A DNA stretch of 64,000 nt from Halomonas jincaotanensis (lineage in GTDB: Bacteria; Pseudomonadota; Gammaproteobacteria; Pseudomonadales; Halomonadaceae): NCBI RefSeq assembly GCF_018448785.1, contig NZ_JAHCLU010000001.1, forward strand, positions 431,221 through 495,220, given 5' to 3'. A model generated the notes under the pieces. That model did not search any database and had not been told where the DNA came from. It worked only from the letters and a program-made list of their open reading frames with translations. The position numbers and the translations under genes are program-made. Shown here in pieces: positions 34,510 to 45,198 of the stretch. Position 1 is the stretch's first letter; each line of letters starts with the position of its first letter.

Positions 34510-34594
34510 CGGTCTTCCTTCCTTTATGTCGAGCTTTCGCATGTCGTCCCTTGCTTAGCGAAACGGCGTGAGCACCGAGCGCTGTCGATCGGAC

Positions 34595-36208
34595 TTAGGC
34601 GCTCGCCAGTGCCTGCTCGCGCCCCGGAATGGCCGCCAGCAGTTCGCGCGTGTAAGCCGCCTGGGGGTTGAGGAAGACGTCGCGCGCGCTGCCCTGCTCG
34701 ACGATACGGCCGTTCTGCATGACCAGGATCCGGTCGCAGATCTGCGCGGCGACCCGCAGGTCGTGGGTGATGAACAGCAGCGACAGCGAGAGCCGATGCT
34801 TGAGGTCTTCCAGCAGATGGAGGATCTGCGCCTGGATGGAGACATCCAGCGCCGAGACCGCCTCGTCGGCGACGATCAGCTCGGGGTCGAGCGCCAGCGC
34901 CCGGGCGATGCCGATACGCTGGCGCTGGCCACCGGAGAATTCGTGGGGAAAACGATCGGCGACGCCGCCCAGCCCGACCAGTTCGAGCAGCTCGTCGGCC
35001 TGCTTGAGGGCCTTGTCGCGCGCAACGCCATTGGCGATCGGGCCCTGGGCGATGGCCATGCCCACCCGGGTACGCGGGTTCAGCGAGGCATAGGGGTCCT
35101 GGAAGATCATCTGCACGCGCCGGCGTTCGCGCCGCAGGGCCTCGCCCTTGAGCGATGAAAGATCGATACCGGAAAGCGTTAGGGTGCCGCTGTCGGGACG
35201 TTCCAGACGCACCACGCAGCGGCCCAACGTCGACTTGCCCGAGCCCGACTCCCCGACCACGCCGAGGGTCTCGCCCGGGGCGAGAATGAAGCTGACGTCG
35301 TCCAGGGCGTGGACTTCGCGTGACGCCTTGAACAGCCCACCGCGGGAGCGAAACACCTTGTGCAGATGGCTGACTTCGAGCAGCGGCGTTGGCGGGTCCA
35401 GATAACGGCTTTCGGGAATGCGATTGCCGGGGATCGCCTCGATCAGCGCCCGGGTGTAGTCATGCTGGGGCCTTTCCAGCACGTCGCGGGCCGTACCGAG
35501 CTCGACGATGCGTCCCTCGCGCATCACGCAGACGCGGGTGGCGATCTCGGCGACCACGCCGAAGTCGTGGGTGATGAACATCACCGCCATGCCATGGCGT
35601 CGTTGCAGGTCGGCGATCAGCTCGAGGATCTGCGCCTGAGTCGTCACGTCGAGTGCCGTGGTCGGCTCGTCGGCGATCAGCAGTTCCGGCTCGAGCGCCA
35701 GCGCCATGGCGATCATCACCCGCTGGCGCTGGCCGCCGGAGAGCTCGAAGGGGTAGGCGCGAATGGCCTTCTCGGGCTGGGGAATGCCCACTTCGATCAA
35801 TAGCTCCAGTGCACGCGCCTGGCGCTCTGGCGGGGTGAGCTTGTTGTGCGCCTCGAACACCTCACCGATCTGGGCGCCGACTCGCATGAGCGGGTTCAGC
35901 GCGGTCATGGGTTCCTGGAAGATCATGCCGATGCGCAGCCCGCGTAGTTCGCGATGCTGTTTCTCGGTCAGGGTCAGCAGGTTCTGCCCATCGAACATCA
36001 CCTCGCCGCCGGTGGCTCGCACCCCCTTGGGCAGCAGGCCCATGACGGCATTGGCGGCCATGGACTTGCCGGAACCCGATTCTCCCACCACGCACAGGAT
36101 CTCGCTGCCGTGGACATCGTAGCTGACGTCCTCGACGGCGTAGGGGCGATCGGCGCCCTTGGGCAGGGCCAGGGTCAGGCCGCGAATACTCAGTACCGGA
36201 TCACTCAT
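34595..36208 (-). CDS. Peptide-type ABC transporter, double ATP-binding protein
   Basis: A 537-residue protein with two complete ABC ATPase domains, as in YejF or GsiA. Walker A motifs are [10 protein letters not shown] at about residues 41-50 and [11 protein letters not shown] at about 318-328; signature motifs are [11 protein letters not shown] and [11 protein letters not shown]. Each domain ends with the oligopeptide-binding C-terminal region. It powers the permease pair encoded just upstream (22-nt gap to the permease stop), so one polypeptide replaces DppD and DppF. Confidence 0.93.
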   Translation of the reverse strand: MSDPVLSIRGLTLALPKGADRPYAVEDVSYDVHGSEILCVVGESGSGKSMAANAVMGLLPKGVRATGGEVMFDGQNLLTLTEKQHRELRGLRIGMIFQEPMTALNPLMRVGAQIGEVFEAHNKLTPPERQARALELLIEVGIPQPEKAIRAYPFELSGGQRQRVMIAMALALEPELLIADEPTTALDVTTQAQILELIADLQRRHGMAVMFITHDFGVVAEIATRVCVMREGRIVELGTARDVLERPQHDYTRALIEAIPGNRIPESRYLDPPTPLLEVSHLHKVFRSRGGLFKASREVHALDDVSFILAPGETLGVVGESGSGKSTLGRCVVRLERPDSGTLTLSGIDLSSLKGEALRRERRRVQMIFQDPYASLNPRTRVGMAIAQGPIANGVARDKALKQADELLELVGLGGVADRFPHEFSGGQRQRIGIARALALDPELIVADEAVSALDVSIQAQILHLLEDLKHRLSLSLLFITHDLRVAAQICDRILVMQNGRIVEQGSARDVFLNPQAAYTRELLAAIPGREQALASA

Positions 36209-36230
36209 GGAAATCTCCTGGGCCAGGCGA

Positions 36231-37067
36231 CTACTGACGCTCGCGGGCGAGTTTGGGGTTCAAGGCGTCGTCGAGGCCTTCGCCGACCAGGTTGAGCGAC
36301 AGCACGGTCAGCAGGATTGCCACGCCGGGAAAGAAGCTCAGCCACCAGGCCTGACGAATCACCGTGCGCGCCGCACCGATCATGTAGCCCCAGGACATCA
36401 CGTTGGGATCGCCCAGCCCCAGGAACGACAGGGCCGACTCGAGAAGAATCGCGGTGGCGACCATCAGCGAGGCCAGCACGATGATCGGCGACAGGGTATT
36501 GGGCAGGATCTGGCGCAGGATGATGGTCAGGTCGCCCTGGCCGACCAGCCGCGCCGCCTCGACATATTCGCGGTGACGCAGCGACATGAACTCGGCGCGC
36601 ACCAGGCGAGCGACCGGTGGCCAGCTGACCAGGGCAATGGCCAGCACGATCGAGGTCACGCTGGGCTGCATGATCGCGACCAGCACGATGGCCAGGGCAA
36701 AATTGGGGATGGTCTGGAAGAACTCGGTGAAGCGCATCAGGGCGTCGTCGATCAGGCCACCGTAGTAGCCGGCGATGGCGCCCAGCGGTACGCCGATGGC
36801 CAGCGCGACCGTGGTCGAGACCAGGCCGATCAGCAGCGACACCCAGGCGCCATGCATCAGGCCTGATGCCACGTTGCGGCCCATGGTGTCGGTGCCGAGC
36901 GGGAACCCGTCCTGCTCGAGGGGCGGCAGGAAGGGCCGCTGGACCATGCGCCAGGGCGATTCGGGAAACACCAGCGGGGCGAGTATCGCCATCAGGATGA
37001 TCGCCACCAGGATGATCAGCCCGATCAGGGCGCCGCGGTTCTGGGCAAAACGGGCGAGGAATTTCAT
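36231..37067 (-). CDS. Peptide-type ABC transporter permease (DppC-like)
   Basis: A 278-residue inner-membrane permease with an N-terminal OppC_N segment (NRGALIGLIILVAIILMAIL), the periplasmic PLGTDTMGRNVASGLMHG motif and the cytoplasmic EAA loop (EYVEAARLVGQGD). It pairs with the upstream permease, overlapping it by 4 bp. Confidence 0.94.
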   Translation of the reverse strand: MKFLARFAQNRGALIGLIILVAIILMAILAPLVFPESPWRMVQRPFLPPLEQDGFPLGTDTMGRNVASGLMHGAWVSLLIGLVSTTVALAIGVPLGAIAGYYGGLIDDALMRFTEFFQTIPNFALAIVLVAIMQPSVTSIVLAIALVSWPPVARLVRAEFMSLRHREYVEAARLVGQGDLTIILRQILPNTLSPIIVLASLMVATAILLESALSFLGLGDPNVMSWGYMIGAARTVIRQAWWLSFFPGVAILLTVLSLNLVGEGLDDALNPKLARERQ

Positions 37068-38041
37068 GAACCCCCCTTGATGCGCGGGTCGGCCAGGCCG
37101 TAGACGAGGTCGGTGATGATGTTGAAGACGATCACCAGGGCCGCCGAGAAGAAGAAGATGCCGAGCAGCAGGTTGTAGTCGCGCTGTTGCAGCGCCTCGA
37201 ACATCAGCCGGCCAATGCCGGGCCAGGCAAATACCGTCTCGGTGAGGATGGCACCACCGACCATCTGCCCGGCCTGCAGGCCGGCCAGGGTGATGATCGG
37301 CAGCAGGGCGTTGCGCAGGATATGCCGTCGCTGGATGACGCTGTTCTTCAGCCCCTTGGCGCGGGCGGTCTTGACGAAATCCTGCTGACTGGCATCAAGC
37401 ATCGAGGCGCGGGTCATGCGGGTATAGATCGCCATGAAGAACAGCGCCAGGGTCGTCGCGGGCAGAATCAGGTGCTTGCCGACATCGAGCGCGAGGGCAA
37501 AGCCGGTATGCCCGGCGCCGACGGTATACAGGCCATAGGCGGGCAGCCAGTCCAGATAGACCGAAAAGACCACCACCGACATCAGGGCGACCCAGAACAG
37601 CGGTGTCGCGTAGAACAACAGGGCCAGCGCCATGATGATGGAGCCGGAGGGCTTCTTGACGCGCGCGGCGGCCAGCGAGCCGGCGACGATGCCCAACACC
37701 AGTGACAGCACGAAGGCCGTGCCGGTCAACAGCAGGGTGGCGGGAAGCCGTGCCAGGATCAGGTCGAGTACCGGCATCTGCTGGCGATAGGAGTAACCGA
37801 AATCGAGCGTGGCGACCCCCGAGACGTAGCGCCAGAGCTGGACGTAGAGCGGCTGGTCGAGCCCGAAACGTTCGCGCAGTTGGCGCAGGAACTCTTCATC
37901 GGTGGCACCCGCCTCACCGGCGAGTATGGCAGCCGGGTCGCCGGGGGCCAGTTGGATCAAAAAGAAATTCAGGATGATGATCATGAACAGCACGATCACT
38001 GCCTTGAAGAGACGTGAGGCGATCAAGCGGGCGTAGAGCAT
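37064..38041 (-). CDS. Peptide-type ABC transporter permease (DppB-like)
   Basis: A 325-residue permease with the DppB N-terminus (ASRLFKAVIVLFMIIILNFF, LAPGDPAAILAGE), six hydrophobic helices and the EAA loop (FVKTARAKGLKNSVI). It follows the binding-protein gene by 97 bp containing a GC-rich hairpin, and is coupled to the next permease through a 4-bp overlap. Confidence 0.94.
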   Translation of the reverse strand: MLYARLIASRLFKAVIVLFMIIILNFFLIQLAPGDPAAILAGEAGATDEEFLRQLRERFGLDQPLYVQLWRYVSGVATLDFGYSYRQQMPVLDLILARLPATLLLTGTAFVLSLVLGIVAGSLAAARVKKPSGSIIMALALLFYATPLFWVALMSVVVFSVYLDWLPAYGLYTVGAGHTGFALALDVGKHLILPATTLALFFMAIYTRMTRASMLDASQQDFVKTARAKGLKNSVIQRRHILRNALLPIITLAGLQAGQMVGGAILTETVFAWPGIGRLMFEALQQRDYNLLLGIFFFSAALVIVFNIITDLVYGLADPRIKGGS

Positions 38042-38097
38042 GGGGTTGCCTCTGACGACGTAGGGGCTAGCGTGGTGAAAATCGTCGTGAAAGTTGA

Positions 38098-38120
38098 GGG
38101 CGGCGAGCGCCGCCCTTTTT
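38098..38120. other. Intercistronic hairpin downstream of the cluster A binding-protein gene
   Basis: A perfect 7-bp stem GGGCGGC / GCCGCCC with a 4-nt loop, bordered by TTTTT on the plus strand. Read in the direction of transcription (minus), the hairpin has no U-tract after it, so it is more likely to protect the upstream binding-protein mRNA end or attenuate than to terminate fully. Confidence 0.6.
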
Positions 38121-38138
38121 CACGCGATGAGCTGATCA

Positions 38139-39692
38139 TCAACGATCGAGCCAGGTGTCCTTGAAGCTGTCGTTGACGCCGACGCCGGAGGTCACCAGAT
38201 TCTTGACGTCGCAGCGGTAGACCGTCGGGAAGCCGAGTTCCAGCAACCAGCCCACCGGCACGTCTTCCTGAAGGATTTCCTGGACCTCGTGATACAGCGC
38301 CTCGCGCTCCTCTTCGGGGTAGGCTGTCGCCGCCTCGTTGAACAGCTCATCGACCTTCTCGTTCTCGTAGCCCTCGACGTTGTTCCAGGGCGAGCCTTTC
38401 TCGATATTGCTGGAGAGATAAGTGCGCGAGATGCCGAGCGCCGGGTCGCCGTACTGGTAGAGGTAGGTGAAGGCCAGATCGAAGTCCCATTCGCCGAGTC
38501 GCTGATTCCAGCCGCCGACGTCGGTGGCCTCGGTGGTCACTTCGATGCCGACCTCTCTCAGGTTCTGCTGCACGGCTTCGGCCCAGCGCGTCCAGGTCTC
38601 ACCGTAGGGGAGCGGCAGCAGGCGAACCTCCTCGCCGTCGTAGCCCATTTCGTCGAGCAGCTCGCGGGCCTTTTCCGGGTCATGATCGTAGGGTTCAAGA
38701 TCGTCGTTCTGGAACTTGGCATTGGAGCCGAAGGCGCCGAGCGGCACCTTGCCCAGGCCATTCCAGAGTACATCGCGGGCGAACTCGCGGTCCATGGCGT
38801 ACATTACAGCCTGGCGGAAGCGCTTGTCGGCGGTGGGGCCTTCGCGATTGTTCATCCACAGCATGGCGAAGGGGCTGAAGTATTCGTGGCCTTCCTCGGT
38901 CACGCAGGTGTTGTCCATCTCGGTGAGACGCGGGATGTCGAAGTTCTCGACGGTGCCGTAGGGCAGGACATCCACCGTGCCGTTCTCGTAGGCAATGGCC
39001 CGTGAGGCGCCATCGGGAATGATGTGCCAGTTGATGCCATCCAGGTAGGGCAACCCTTCCTCGTAGTAATCCTCGTTCTTGACCAGCTTGATGACCGTGC
39101 CGCGGTCCCACTCGTCGAACTTGAACGCCCCGGTGCCGATGGGGTGATTGTTGGCCTCATTGTTGCGAAAGTCGGTACCGGCGTAGATATGCTCGGGCAC
39201 CATGGTGAACGTGCCGGCCTCGAAGGACAGTGGGAAGGGACCAAAGGGTTCGGTGAGGGTAAATTCGACGGTGTAGTCGTCGATGGCCTCGATGGATTCG
39301 ATGTGCTGCAACACGGCACGAGCACTGGGATTGAGATCGCGATGAAAGACGTCCGCCGAGAACACCACGTCCTCGGCATTGAATGTCTCACCGTCGTGCC
39401 AGGTCACGTCTTCGCGCAGATGGAAGGTCCAGGTAAGGCCGTCGTCGCTGACCTCCCATTCCGTGGCGAGCTGCGGGATGGGTTCCAGGTCGGTGGTGTA
39501 GCGCATCAGGCCTTCGTAGATATTCCCGGCTACCGTGCGAGTCGGGGCGTTCTGGATCATCCCCAACACCAGACCGGGGGGTTCCGGTTGGATGACGGTA
39601 TCGATCACCCCGCCGTATTGAGGCTCCTGGGCAACGGCAGACGTGGCGGTCATGGCCGCAGCGGTGATCGCCAAGGCAAGGGGAGTCTTCAT
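38139..39692 (-). CDS. Periplasmic solute-binding protein, peptide/family 5 type
   Basis: A 517-residue SBP_bac_5 protein with a Sec signal peptide (MKTPLALAITAAAMTATSAV, cleavage after AVA). Family features: NIYEGLMRYTTDLEPIPQLA, TWTFHLREDVTWHDGE, GTGAFKFDEWDRGT and RFRQAVMYAMDRE. It captures the substrate for the following permeases. The substrate is unknown; related proteins bind peptides, opines or glutathione. It is the first gene of the cluster A operon, facing the GntR gene across 174 bp. Confidence 0.93.
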   Translation of the reverse strand: MKTPLALAITAAAMTATSAVAQEPQYGGVIDTVIQPEPPGLVLGMIQNAPTRTVAGNIYEGLMRYTTDLEPIPQLATEWEVSDDGLTWTFHLREDVTWHDGETFNAEDVVFSADVFHRDLNPSARAVLQHIESIEAIDDYTVEFTLTEPFGPFPLSFEAGTFTMVPEHIYAGTDFRNNEANNHPIGTGAFKFDEWDRGTVIKLVKNEDYYEEGLPYLDGINWHIIPDGASRAIAYENGTVDVLPYGTVENFDIPRLTEMDNTCVTEEGHEYFSPFAMLWMNNREGPTADKRFRQAVMYAMDREFARDVLWNGLGKVPLGAFGSNAKFQNDDLEPYDHDPEKARELLDEMGYDGEEVRLLPLPYGETWTRWAEAVQQNLREVGIEVTTEATDVGGWNQRLGEWDFDLAFTYLYQYGDPALGISRTYLSSNIEKGSPWNNVEGYENEKVDELFNEAATAYPEEEREALYHEVQEILQEDVPVGWLLELGFPTVYRCDVKNLVTSGVGVNDSFKDTWLDR

Positions 39693-39773
39693 GAAGCATT
39701 CCTCGATTGTTTGTTGTAATCACACTGGAAGTTATAGCTCACCTTGTTTGAAGCTAGCAGGCGCAATCCAAGC

Positions 39774-39788
39774 TGTCGACAGTCGACA
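39774..39788. promoter_or_regulatory. Candidate GntR operator
   Basis: TGTCGACAGTCGACA, an inverted repeat of TGTCGAC around one base, sits in the divergent region between the binding-protein gene and the GntR gene. The TGTCGACA core recurs at 43912-43919 in the next divergent region. Confidence 0.5.
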
Positions 39789-39866
39789 AGTTATTCATTT
39801 CCGCCATACTGAATCCCTGCCTTCATGCAAAATATACCCTCATGACAATGAAAGGAACGCGGCGCA

Positions 39867-40553
39867 ATGCCTCGAACGACTGCGACCGATAGTGGCGCCT
39901 TCATTCAGCCGACCAATCTTGTCGATCAGGTCGCCGATTACCTGACGCAGGCGATTATCGGCCAGCGTTTCGCACCGGGAGAACGACTCTCCGAAGTGCA
40001 ACTCGCACGCGACCTGGGCGTCAGTCGTGCACCGGTTCGTGAGGCGGCACGCTTGCTGGAAAGTCGCGGTCTGCTGGTGTCGAAGCCGCGCAAGGGCGTG
40101 TTCGTGCGTGCCCTGGATGCGAGTGAACTGAACGATATCTATGACATGCGATTATGTCTGGAACGTCATGCCACGGAGCGGCTGTCCGCTTCTTTCACCG
40201 ATGAGATCGAGGCCTCGCTGCGATCCCAGGTCGAGAGGCTCTGCGAGGCGGCCAGCCACGGCGACGAGACCCAGCGCATCGAGGAGGATCTGGCCTTTCA
40301 CCGCCTGATGATCGCCTGGACCGGCAATCGTCGGCTGCTCCAGTCCTTCGATGCGCTGTCTCATGAGCTGCGCCTTTGTATCACCCTGATCACCAAGACC
40401 CACGAGGACCCCGACAGCATCGCCGATTGCCACCACTTGTTGCTCGACGCGCTGAAAAGCGGGGATGCAAGGCGCTGCCGTGAGGCCGTCGATTATCATA
40501 TCGGGGTGGCGCGGGACTATGTGATCAAGGCCGTGGCGGAATCACGAACCTGA
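39867..40553 (+). CDS. GntR family regulator, FCD subfamily
   Basis: A 228-residue repressor-type regulator. The winged helix (ERLSEVQLARDLGVSRAPVR, then LESRGLLVSKPRKGVFVRAL) is at residues 34-88 and the FCD ligand domain (DIYDMRLCLERHATERL onward) fills the rest, with metal-binding histidines in FHRLMIAW and HHLLLDAL. It most likely controls cluster A and the downstream deacylase gene, sensing the transported compound. The start MPRTTATDSGAF is supported by GAAAGGAA upstream. Confidence 0.92.
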   Translation: MPRTTATDSGAFIQPTNLVDQVADYLTQAIIGQRFAPGERLSEVQLARDLGVSRAPVREAARLLESRGLLVSKPRKGVFVRALDASELNDIYDMRLCLERHATERLSASFTDEIEASLRSQVERLCEAASHGDETQRIEEDLAFHRLMIAWTGNRRLLQSFDALSHELRLCITLITKTHEDPDSIADCHHLLLDALKSGDARRCREAVDYHIGVARDYVIKAVAESRT

Positions 40554-40565
40554 GAGGAGTCGACG

Positions 40566-41852
40566 ATGTTGCAGGATAGCGAACGCCGGGTGCTGGCGCA
40601 GTGCGACGAGGTCTTCGACCAGACACTGGACATGACGCGCGACCTGGTCCGCGAGTACAGCGTGCTCGGCCAGGAACGCGGGGTGCTGGAGGTTATGGAA
40701 GGGTGGTTCGAGCGCCTTGGGTTGCCGGTGGAGCGCGTCCCGCTCGATGACCCCTCGCTGGCGCAGAATCCGCACCATGCGCCGGTGAATTGGCCTCTGG
40801 AGAATCGCTACAACCTGGTGTCGGCGCTCAACCCCGAGGCCGACGGGCCTCACCTGGTATTCAATGGCCATCTCGACGTGGTGCCGGCGGAGCCCACCGA
40901 TACCTGGACTCGGCCGCCCTGGGAGCCCTGGCAGCAGGATGGCTGGCTTTACGGACGTGGTGCCGGCGACATGAAAGCCGGCATCGCGGCGATGGTGATG
41001 GCGGTTCATGCGGTACGCCAGGCCGGCGTCGAGACCCGCTTGCCCCTCACCCTGCAGACGGTGATCGAGGAGGAGTGCAGCGGCAATGGCGCCCTGGCGT
41101 GTATCCACCGTGGCCATGGCGGCGATTTCGTGTTGATCCCCGAGCCGTTCGGCGCGCGCATCTATTCGGGGCAGACCGGGGTGGTGCGCTTTCGCATCCG
41201 CGTCGACGGCGTGCCGGCCCACGTGCTGGATACCTCCGCCGGCAGCGACGCCATCGAGACCATGCAGCGCTTGATTCCCGCGCTCAAGGCGCTGGAAGCA
41301 GAGCTCAATGCCGAACGGCGGCCGCCCTATGATGCCCTGGCGCACCCCTTCAATCTCAATATCGGTCGTTTCGAAGGCGGCAACTGGGCGTCCAGCGTGC
41401 CCGCCCACGCGATTATCGAGGGGCGTATCGGCTTCGCGCCGGAGGCCTCACCGGCGAGTGTGATGCAGCGTCTGGTCGATGCGGTGCAAGACGCTCATGC
41501 GCGGCTCGATCTCCCCGGTGCGCCACCACGGGTGAGCTTTCATGGCTTTCGCTCGGAAGGACATCTCGTCGATCTGGCAAGCCCCGGCGTCAGCCTGCTG
41601 GAAGCCTGTCACCGTGAGCTTACCGGCCGCGACGCCGAGCACTACCTCTCAACCTGCACCACCGACCTGCGTGCCTTTCATGTCGCCGCGGGCGTCACCG
41701 GGACCTGCTACGGCCCGGTGGCCGAGCACATCCACGGCATCGACGAGCGTGTGGACATCGAGTCGATTCGTCACACGCTCAAGGCCTATGCGCTGTTTCT
41801 CTGTCGCTGGGGTATCACCGGGTCGGCATTGCATCGCCAAACATCTTCCTGA
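40566..41852 (+). CDS. M20 family deacylase (ArgE/DapE-like)
   Basis: A 428-residue zinc amidohydrolase. Metal ligands are visible as the His in NGHLDVVPAEPTD (about residue 104), Asp in GRGAGDMKAG, the Glu pair in QTVIEEECSGN, a PEP-type ligand in LIPEPFGARI and a late His in VAEHIHGIDERV. It removes an acyl group from an N-acyl amino acid. AGAGGAG lies 8 nt before the ATG. It is 12 nt after the GntR gene, so the two form an operon. It ends 3 nt from the convergent CoA-transferase stop. Confidence 0.88.
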   Translation: MLQDSERRVLAQCDEVFDQTLDMTRDLVREYSVLGQERGVLEVMEGWFERLGLPVERVPLDDPSLAQNPHHAPVNWPLENRYNLVSALNPEADGPHLVFNGHLDVVPAEPTDTWTRPPWEPWQQDGWLYGRGAGDMKAGIAAMVMAVHAVRQAGVETRLPLTLQTVIEEECSGNGALACIHRGHGGDFVLIPEPFGARIYSGQTGVVRFRIRVDGVPAHVLDTSAGSDAIETMQRLIPALKALEAELNAERRPPYDALAHPFNLNIGRFEGGNWASSVPAHAIIEGRIGFAPEASPASVMQRLVDAVQDAHARLDLPGAPPRVSFHGFRSEGHLVDLASPGVSLLEACHRELTGRDAEHYLSTCTTDLRAFHVAAGVTGTCYGPVAEHIHGIDERVDIESIRHTLKAYALFLCRWGITGSALHRQTSS

Positions 41853-41855
41853 GTG

Positions 41856-43061
41856 TCAGATGATGCCGGCCTGGCGCAGTTTGGCGCGCGTGTCGGCGTC
41901 GATGCCGAGCTCGTCGAGCACCTCCTCGGTGTGCGCTCCGAGCTCGGGCCCCCCGCTGCCCAACCGGCCGGGCGTGGCGCTCAGCTTGGGTAATACACCG
42001 GGCACCTTGAGTGGCTTGCCGCTGGGCCGCGTGAACGTCTGGATCATCTCCCGGGCCAGATAGTGTGGGTCGCTGGCGATATCGGCGGCGGTGTAGGGGA
42101 AGCCGGCCGGCACCCGGGCGGCATCCAGCCTTGCGAGGATCTCGTCACGCGCGCGCTCATGGGTCCACGCCTCGATGGCGGTGTCGATCATCCGGGCCTG
42201 TCGGGTGCGGCCATCGTTATGGGCCAGCTCAGGTTCCTCGGCGAGATCGGGGCGTCCTATCTCGTGCATCAGGCGCTTGAAGATGCTGTCGCCATTGCCG
42301 GCGATGAGCACATAGTCGCCGTCGCGACAGCGATAGGCATTGGATGGCGTGATACCGGGAAGCGCGCTGCCGCTGGGCTGGCGAATCTCGCCGCTGGCGT
42401 CGAATTCCGGCAGCAGGCTTTCCATCATGGCAAAGACCGATTCGTAGAGCGCGACGTCGATTTCCTGGCCCAGGCCGCTTCGCTGGCGTTCCTGCAAGGC
42501 CAGCAGGGTACCGATGACCGCGTAAAGCGCCGAGAGCGAGTCGCCGATGCTGACGCCGACGCGCACCGACGGCTCGCCGGGCTGTCCGGTGAGGTAGCGC
42601 AGGCCGCCCATGGCCTCGCCGATCACCCCAAAGCCGGGTTTGTCGCGATAGGGGCCGGTCTGGCCGTAACCAGAGATGTGCGCCATGATCAGGCCCGGGT
42701 TATCGGCAGCAAGCGTCTCCCAGCCAAGCCCCCACGTCTCGAGAGTGCCGGGACGGAAGTTTTCCACCAGTACGTCGGCCTCGCCGGCCAGTCGGCGCAC
42801 CAGCGCCTGACCTTCCGAGGAGCGCAGGTCGAGGGAGACGGAACGCTTGTTGCGCGTCTGCACATGCCACCAGAGCGAGGTGCCATCCTCGATCATTCGC
42901 CATTTGCGAAGTGGGTCGCCGGTCCCGGGCGGTTCGATCTTGATCACGTCGGCGCCGAACTCACCGAGCAGCTTGGTGGCGAAGGGACCGGCGATCAGCT
43001 GACCCAGCTCCAGTACCTTGAGGCCTTCCAGGGGAAGCCGGCGAGTCGTCGCGGTGGTCAT
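41856..43061 (-). CDS. Family III (CaiB/BaiF) CoA-transferase
   Basis: A 401-residue acyl-CoA:carboxylate CoA-transferase. The N-terminus LEGLKVLELGQLIAGPFAT is the family signature, followed by NKRSVSLDLRSSEG, VENFRPGTLETWG and the catalytic aspartate in VGVSIGDSLSALYA. It moves CoA between an acyl-CoA and a free acid, activating the acid for degradation. GGAGTAG precedes the ATG. It is 41 bp downstream of the SDR gene in the same direction. Confidence 0.92.
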   Translation of the reverse strand: MTTATTRRLPLEGLKVLELGQLIAGPFATKLLGEFGADVIKIEPPGTGDPLRKWRMIEDGTSLWWHVQTRNKRSVSLDLRSSEGQALVRRLAGEADVLVENFRPGTLETWGLGWETLAADNPGLIMAHISGYGQTGPYRDKPGFGVIGEAMGGLRYLTGQPGEPSVRVGVSIGDSLSALYAVIGTLLALQERQRSGLGQEIDVALYESVFAMMESLLPEFDASGEIRQPSGSALPGITPSNAYRCRDGDYVLIAGNGDSIFKRLMHEIGRPDLAEEPELAHNDGRTRQARMIDTAIEAWTHERARDEILARLDAARVPAGFPYTAADIASDPHYLAREMIQTFTRPSGKPLKVPGVLPKLSATPGRLGSGGPELGAHTEEVLDELGIDADTRAKLRQAGII

Positions 43062-43072
43062 GCGTCTACTCC

Positions 43073-44014
<942 letters not shown>

Positions 44015-44103
44015 TTATCAGGTATCGTCATTGGCGACGTCTTTCTTCCTCAACGATAACCATAACGAAAACAACGCATGACAAAACAATCATGGAGTAC
44101 GCA

Positions 44104-45081
44104 ATGCGGAAATCTCTGATCACCACGCTGGCTAGCCTCGGCATCCTTGCGGCCGCGCCGTTCGCGCTCGCCGATACCATCGAGATTCAGGTCAACAACA
44201 CCATGAGTGAAGGTGGCTCGGAAAGTGCCGCCGTGGAACGTTTCGCCGAATATCTTGAAGAAGAGGCCCCGGGTCGCTTCGAGGTCCGTCCCTTCCTGGC
44301 GGGCTCGCTGGGCGGCGAGAACGCCGTGCTCGAACTGCTCAAGCTGGGCGAAACCCAGCTATCGATTACCGGGGGCAACTGGCGTCAGCAATACGCACCG
44401 GACTACGATGCCATCACCGTGCCATTCGTATTCTCGACCTGGGACGAGGTCGACGCTTATATGGAGAGTCCGTCGGGCCAGACATTGATCGAACTTGCCG
44501 AGGACCGTGGTGGGCTGAAATATTTCGGCACCCAGCATCGTGGCCCGAGGCACATGACCGCCAATCAGGAGATCCAGTCGCCCGAGGATCTCGACGGTTT
44601 CCGTCTGCGGCTGCCGGCGCTGCCGGTGTGGCTAGAGGTCTGGGAGGAGATCGGCGCTCAAGTGGTGAACGTGCCGGCGCCGGAGATATATCTGGCGATG
44701 CAGACCGGTCAGGTCGATGGGCACGAGAATTCTCTTTCCTCGCCCTATACCCGTCGTCTCTGGGAAGTCCAGAGTCATATCATCATGACCAGCCATGTGA
44801 TGTTCCCGTGGAACTGGGTGGCCAGCAAGAGCTGGTGGGAAGGCTTGAACGAGGACGATCAGGCAGTGCTCACCGAGGCGATTCACGTGGCGCGCCAGCA
44901 CGGCACCGAGCGTGAGCGTGAACTCGACGAGTTCTACCTCGAGGAACTCCAGAAGGAGGGCATGACGATCATCGAGCCCGATGTAGAGCCCTTCCGTGAC
45001 GCCGCGCGGCCGGCGATCGAGCGTATTCTTTCCGAGATGGCCGATGGGGTCATGGACGACGCGCTGGGTGACGAAGGTTGA
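44104..45081 (+). CDS. TRAP transporter periplasmic binding protein (DctP)
   Basis: A 325-residue protein with signal peptide MRKSLITTLASLGILAAAPF (cleavage after ALA). The DctP fold is indicated by FAEYLEEEAPGRFEVRPF, GLKYFGTQHRGPRHMT and the carboxylate-binding region AMQTGQVDGHENSLSSPY. GGAG lies 6 nt before the ATG at 44104; the ATG at 44092 overlaps that site. It binds an organic acid for Na+-coupled uptake. The substrate is unknown. A GC-rich hairpin separates it from dctQ. Confidence 0.94.
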   Translation: MRKSLITTLASLGILAAAPFALADTIEIQVNNTMSEGGSESAAVERFAEYLEEEAPGRFEVRPFLAGSLGGENAVLELLKLGETQLSITGGNWRQQYAPDYDAITVPFVFSTWDEVDAYMESPSGQTLIELAEDRGGLKYFGTQHRGPRHMTANQEIQSPEDLDGFRLRLPALPVWLEVWEEIGAQVVNVPAPEIYLAMQTGQVDGHENSLSSPYTRRLWEVQSHIIMTSHVMFPWNWVASKSWWEGLNEDDQAVLTEAIHVARQHGTERERELDEFYLEELQKEGMTIIEPDVEPFRDAARPAIERILSEMADGVMDDALGDEG

Positions 45082-45113
45082 TGTCCTGCTAGCGTGTCGG
45101 ACATGGCTGATAT

Positions 45114-45137
45114 GCAGCGGCGCCTTCGGGCGCCGCT
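45114..45137 (+). terminator. Hairpin between dctP and dctQ (attenuator or mRNA stabiliser)
   Basis: A perfect 10-bp stem CAGCGGCGCC / GGCGCCGCTG with a stable TTCG tetraloop, followed by TTCCTTG. The weak U-tract suggests partial termination, giving more binding protein than membrane subunits. Confidence 0.65.
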
Positions 45138-45198
45138 GTTCCTTGTGACGATGTATTTCCGACGATGTTTTTCTTACGATACTTAGGGGGCGAATTAC

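Noticed and set aside
39709..39722. TGTTGTAA, a partial match to the Ter core, upstream of the cluster A binding-protein gene
   Set aside because: Only eight bases match the E. coli Ter core and the flanks differ; an 8-mer is expected by chance in a window this size.
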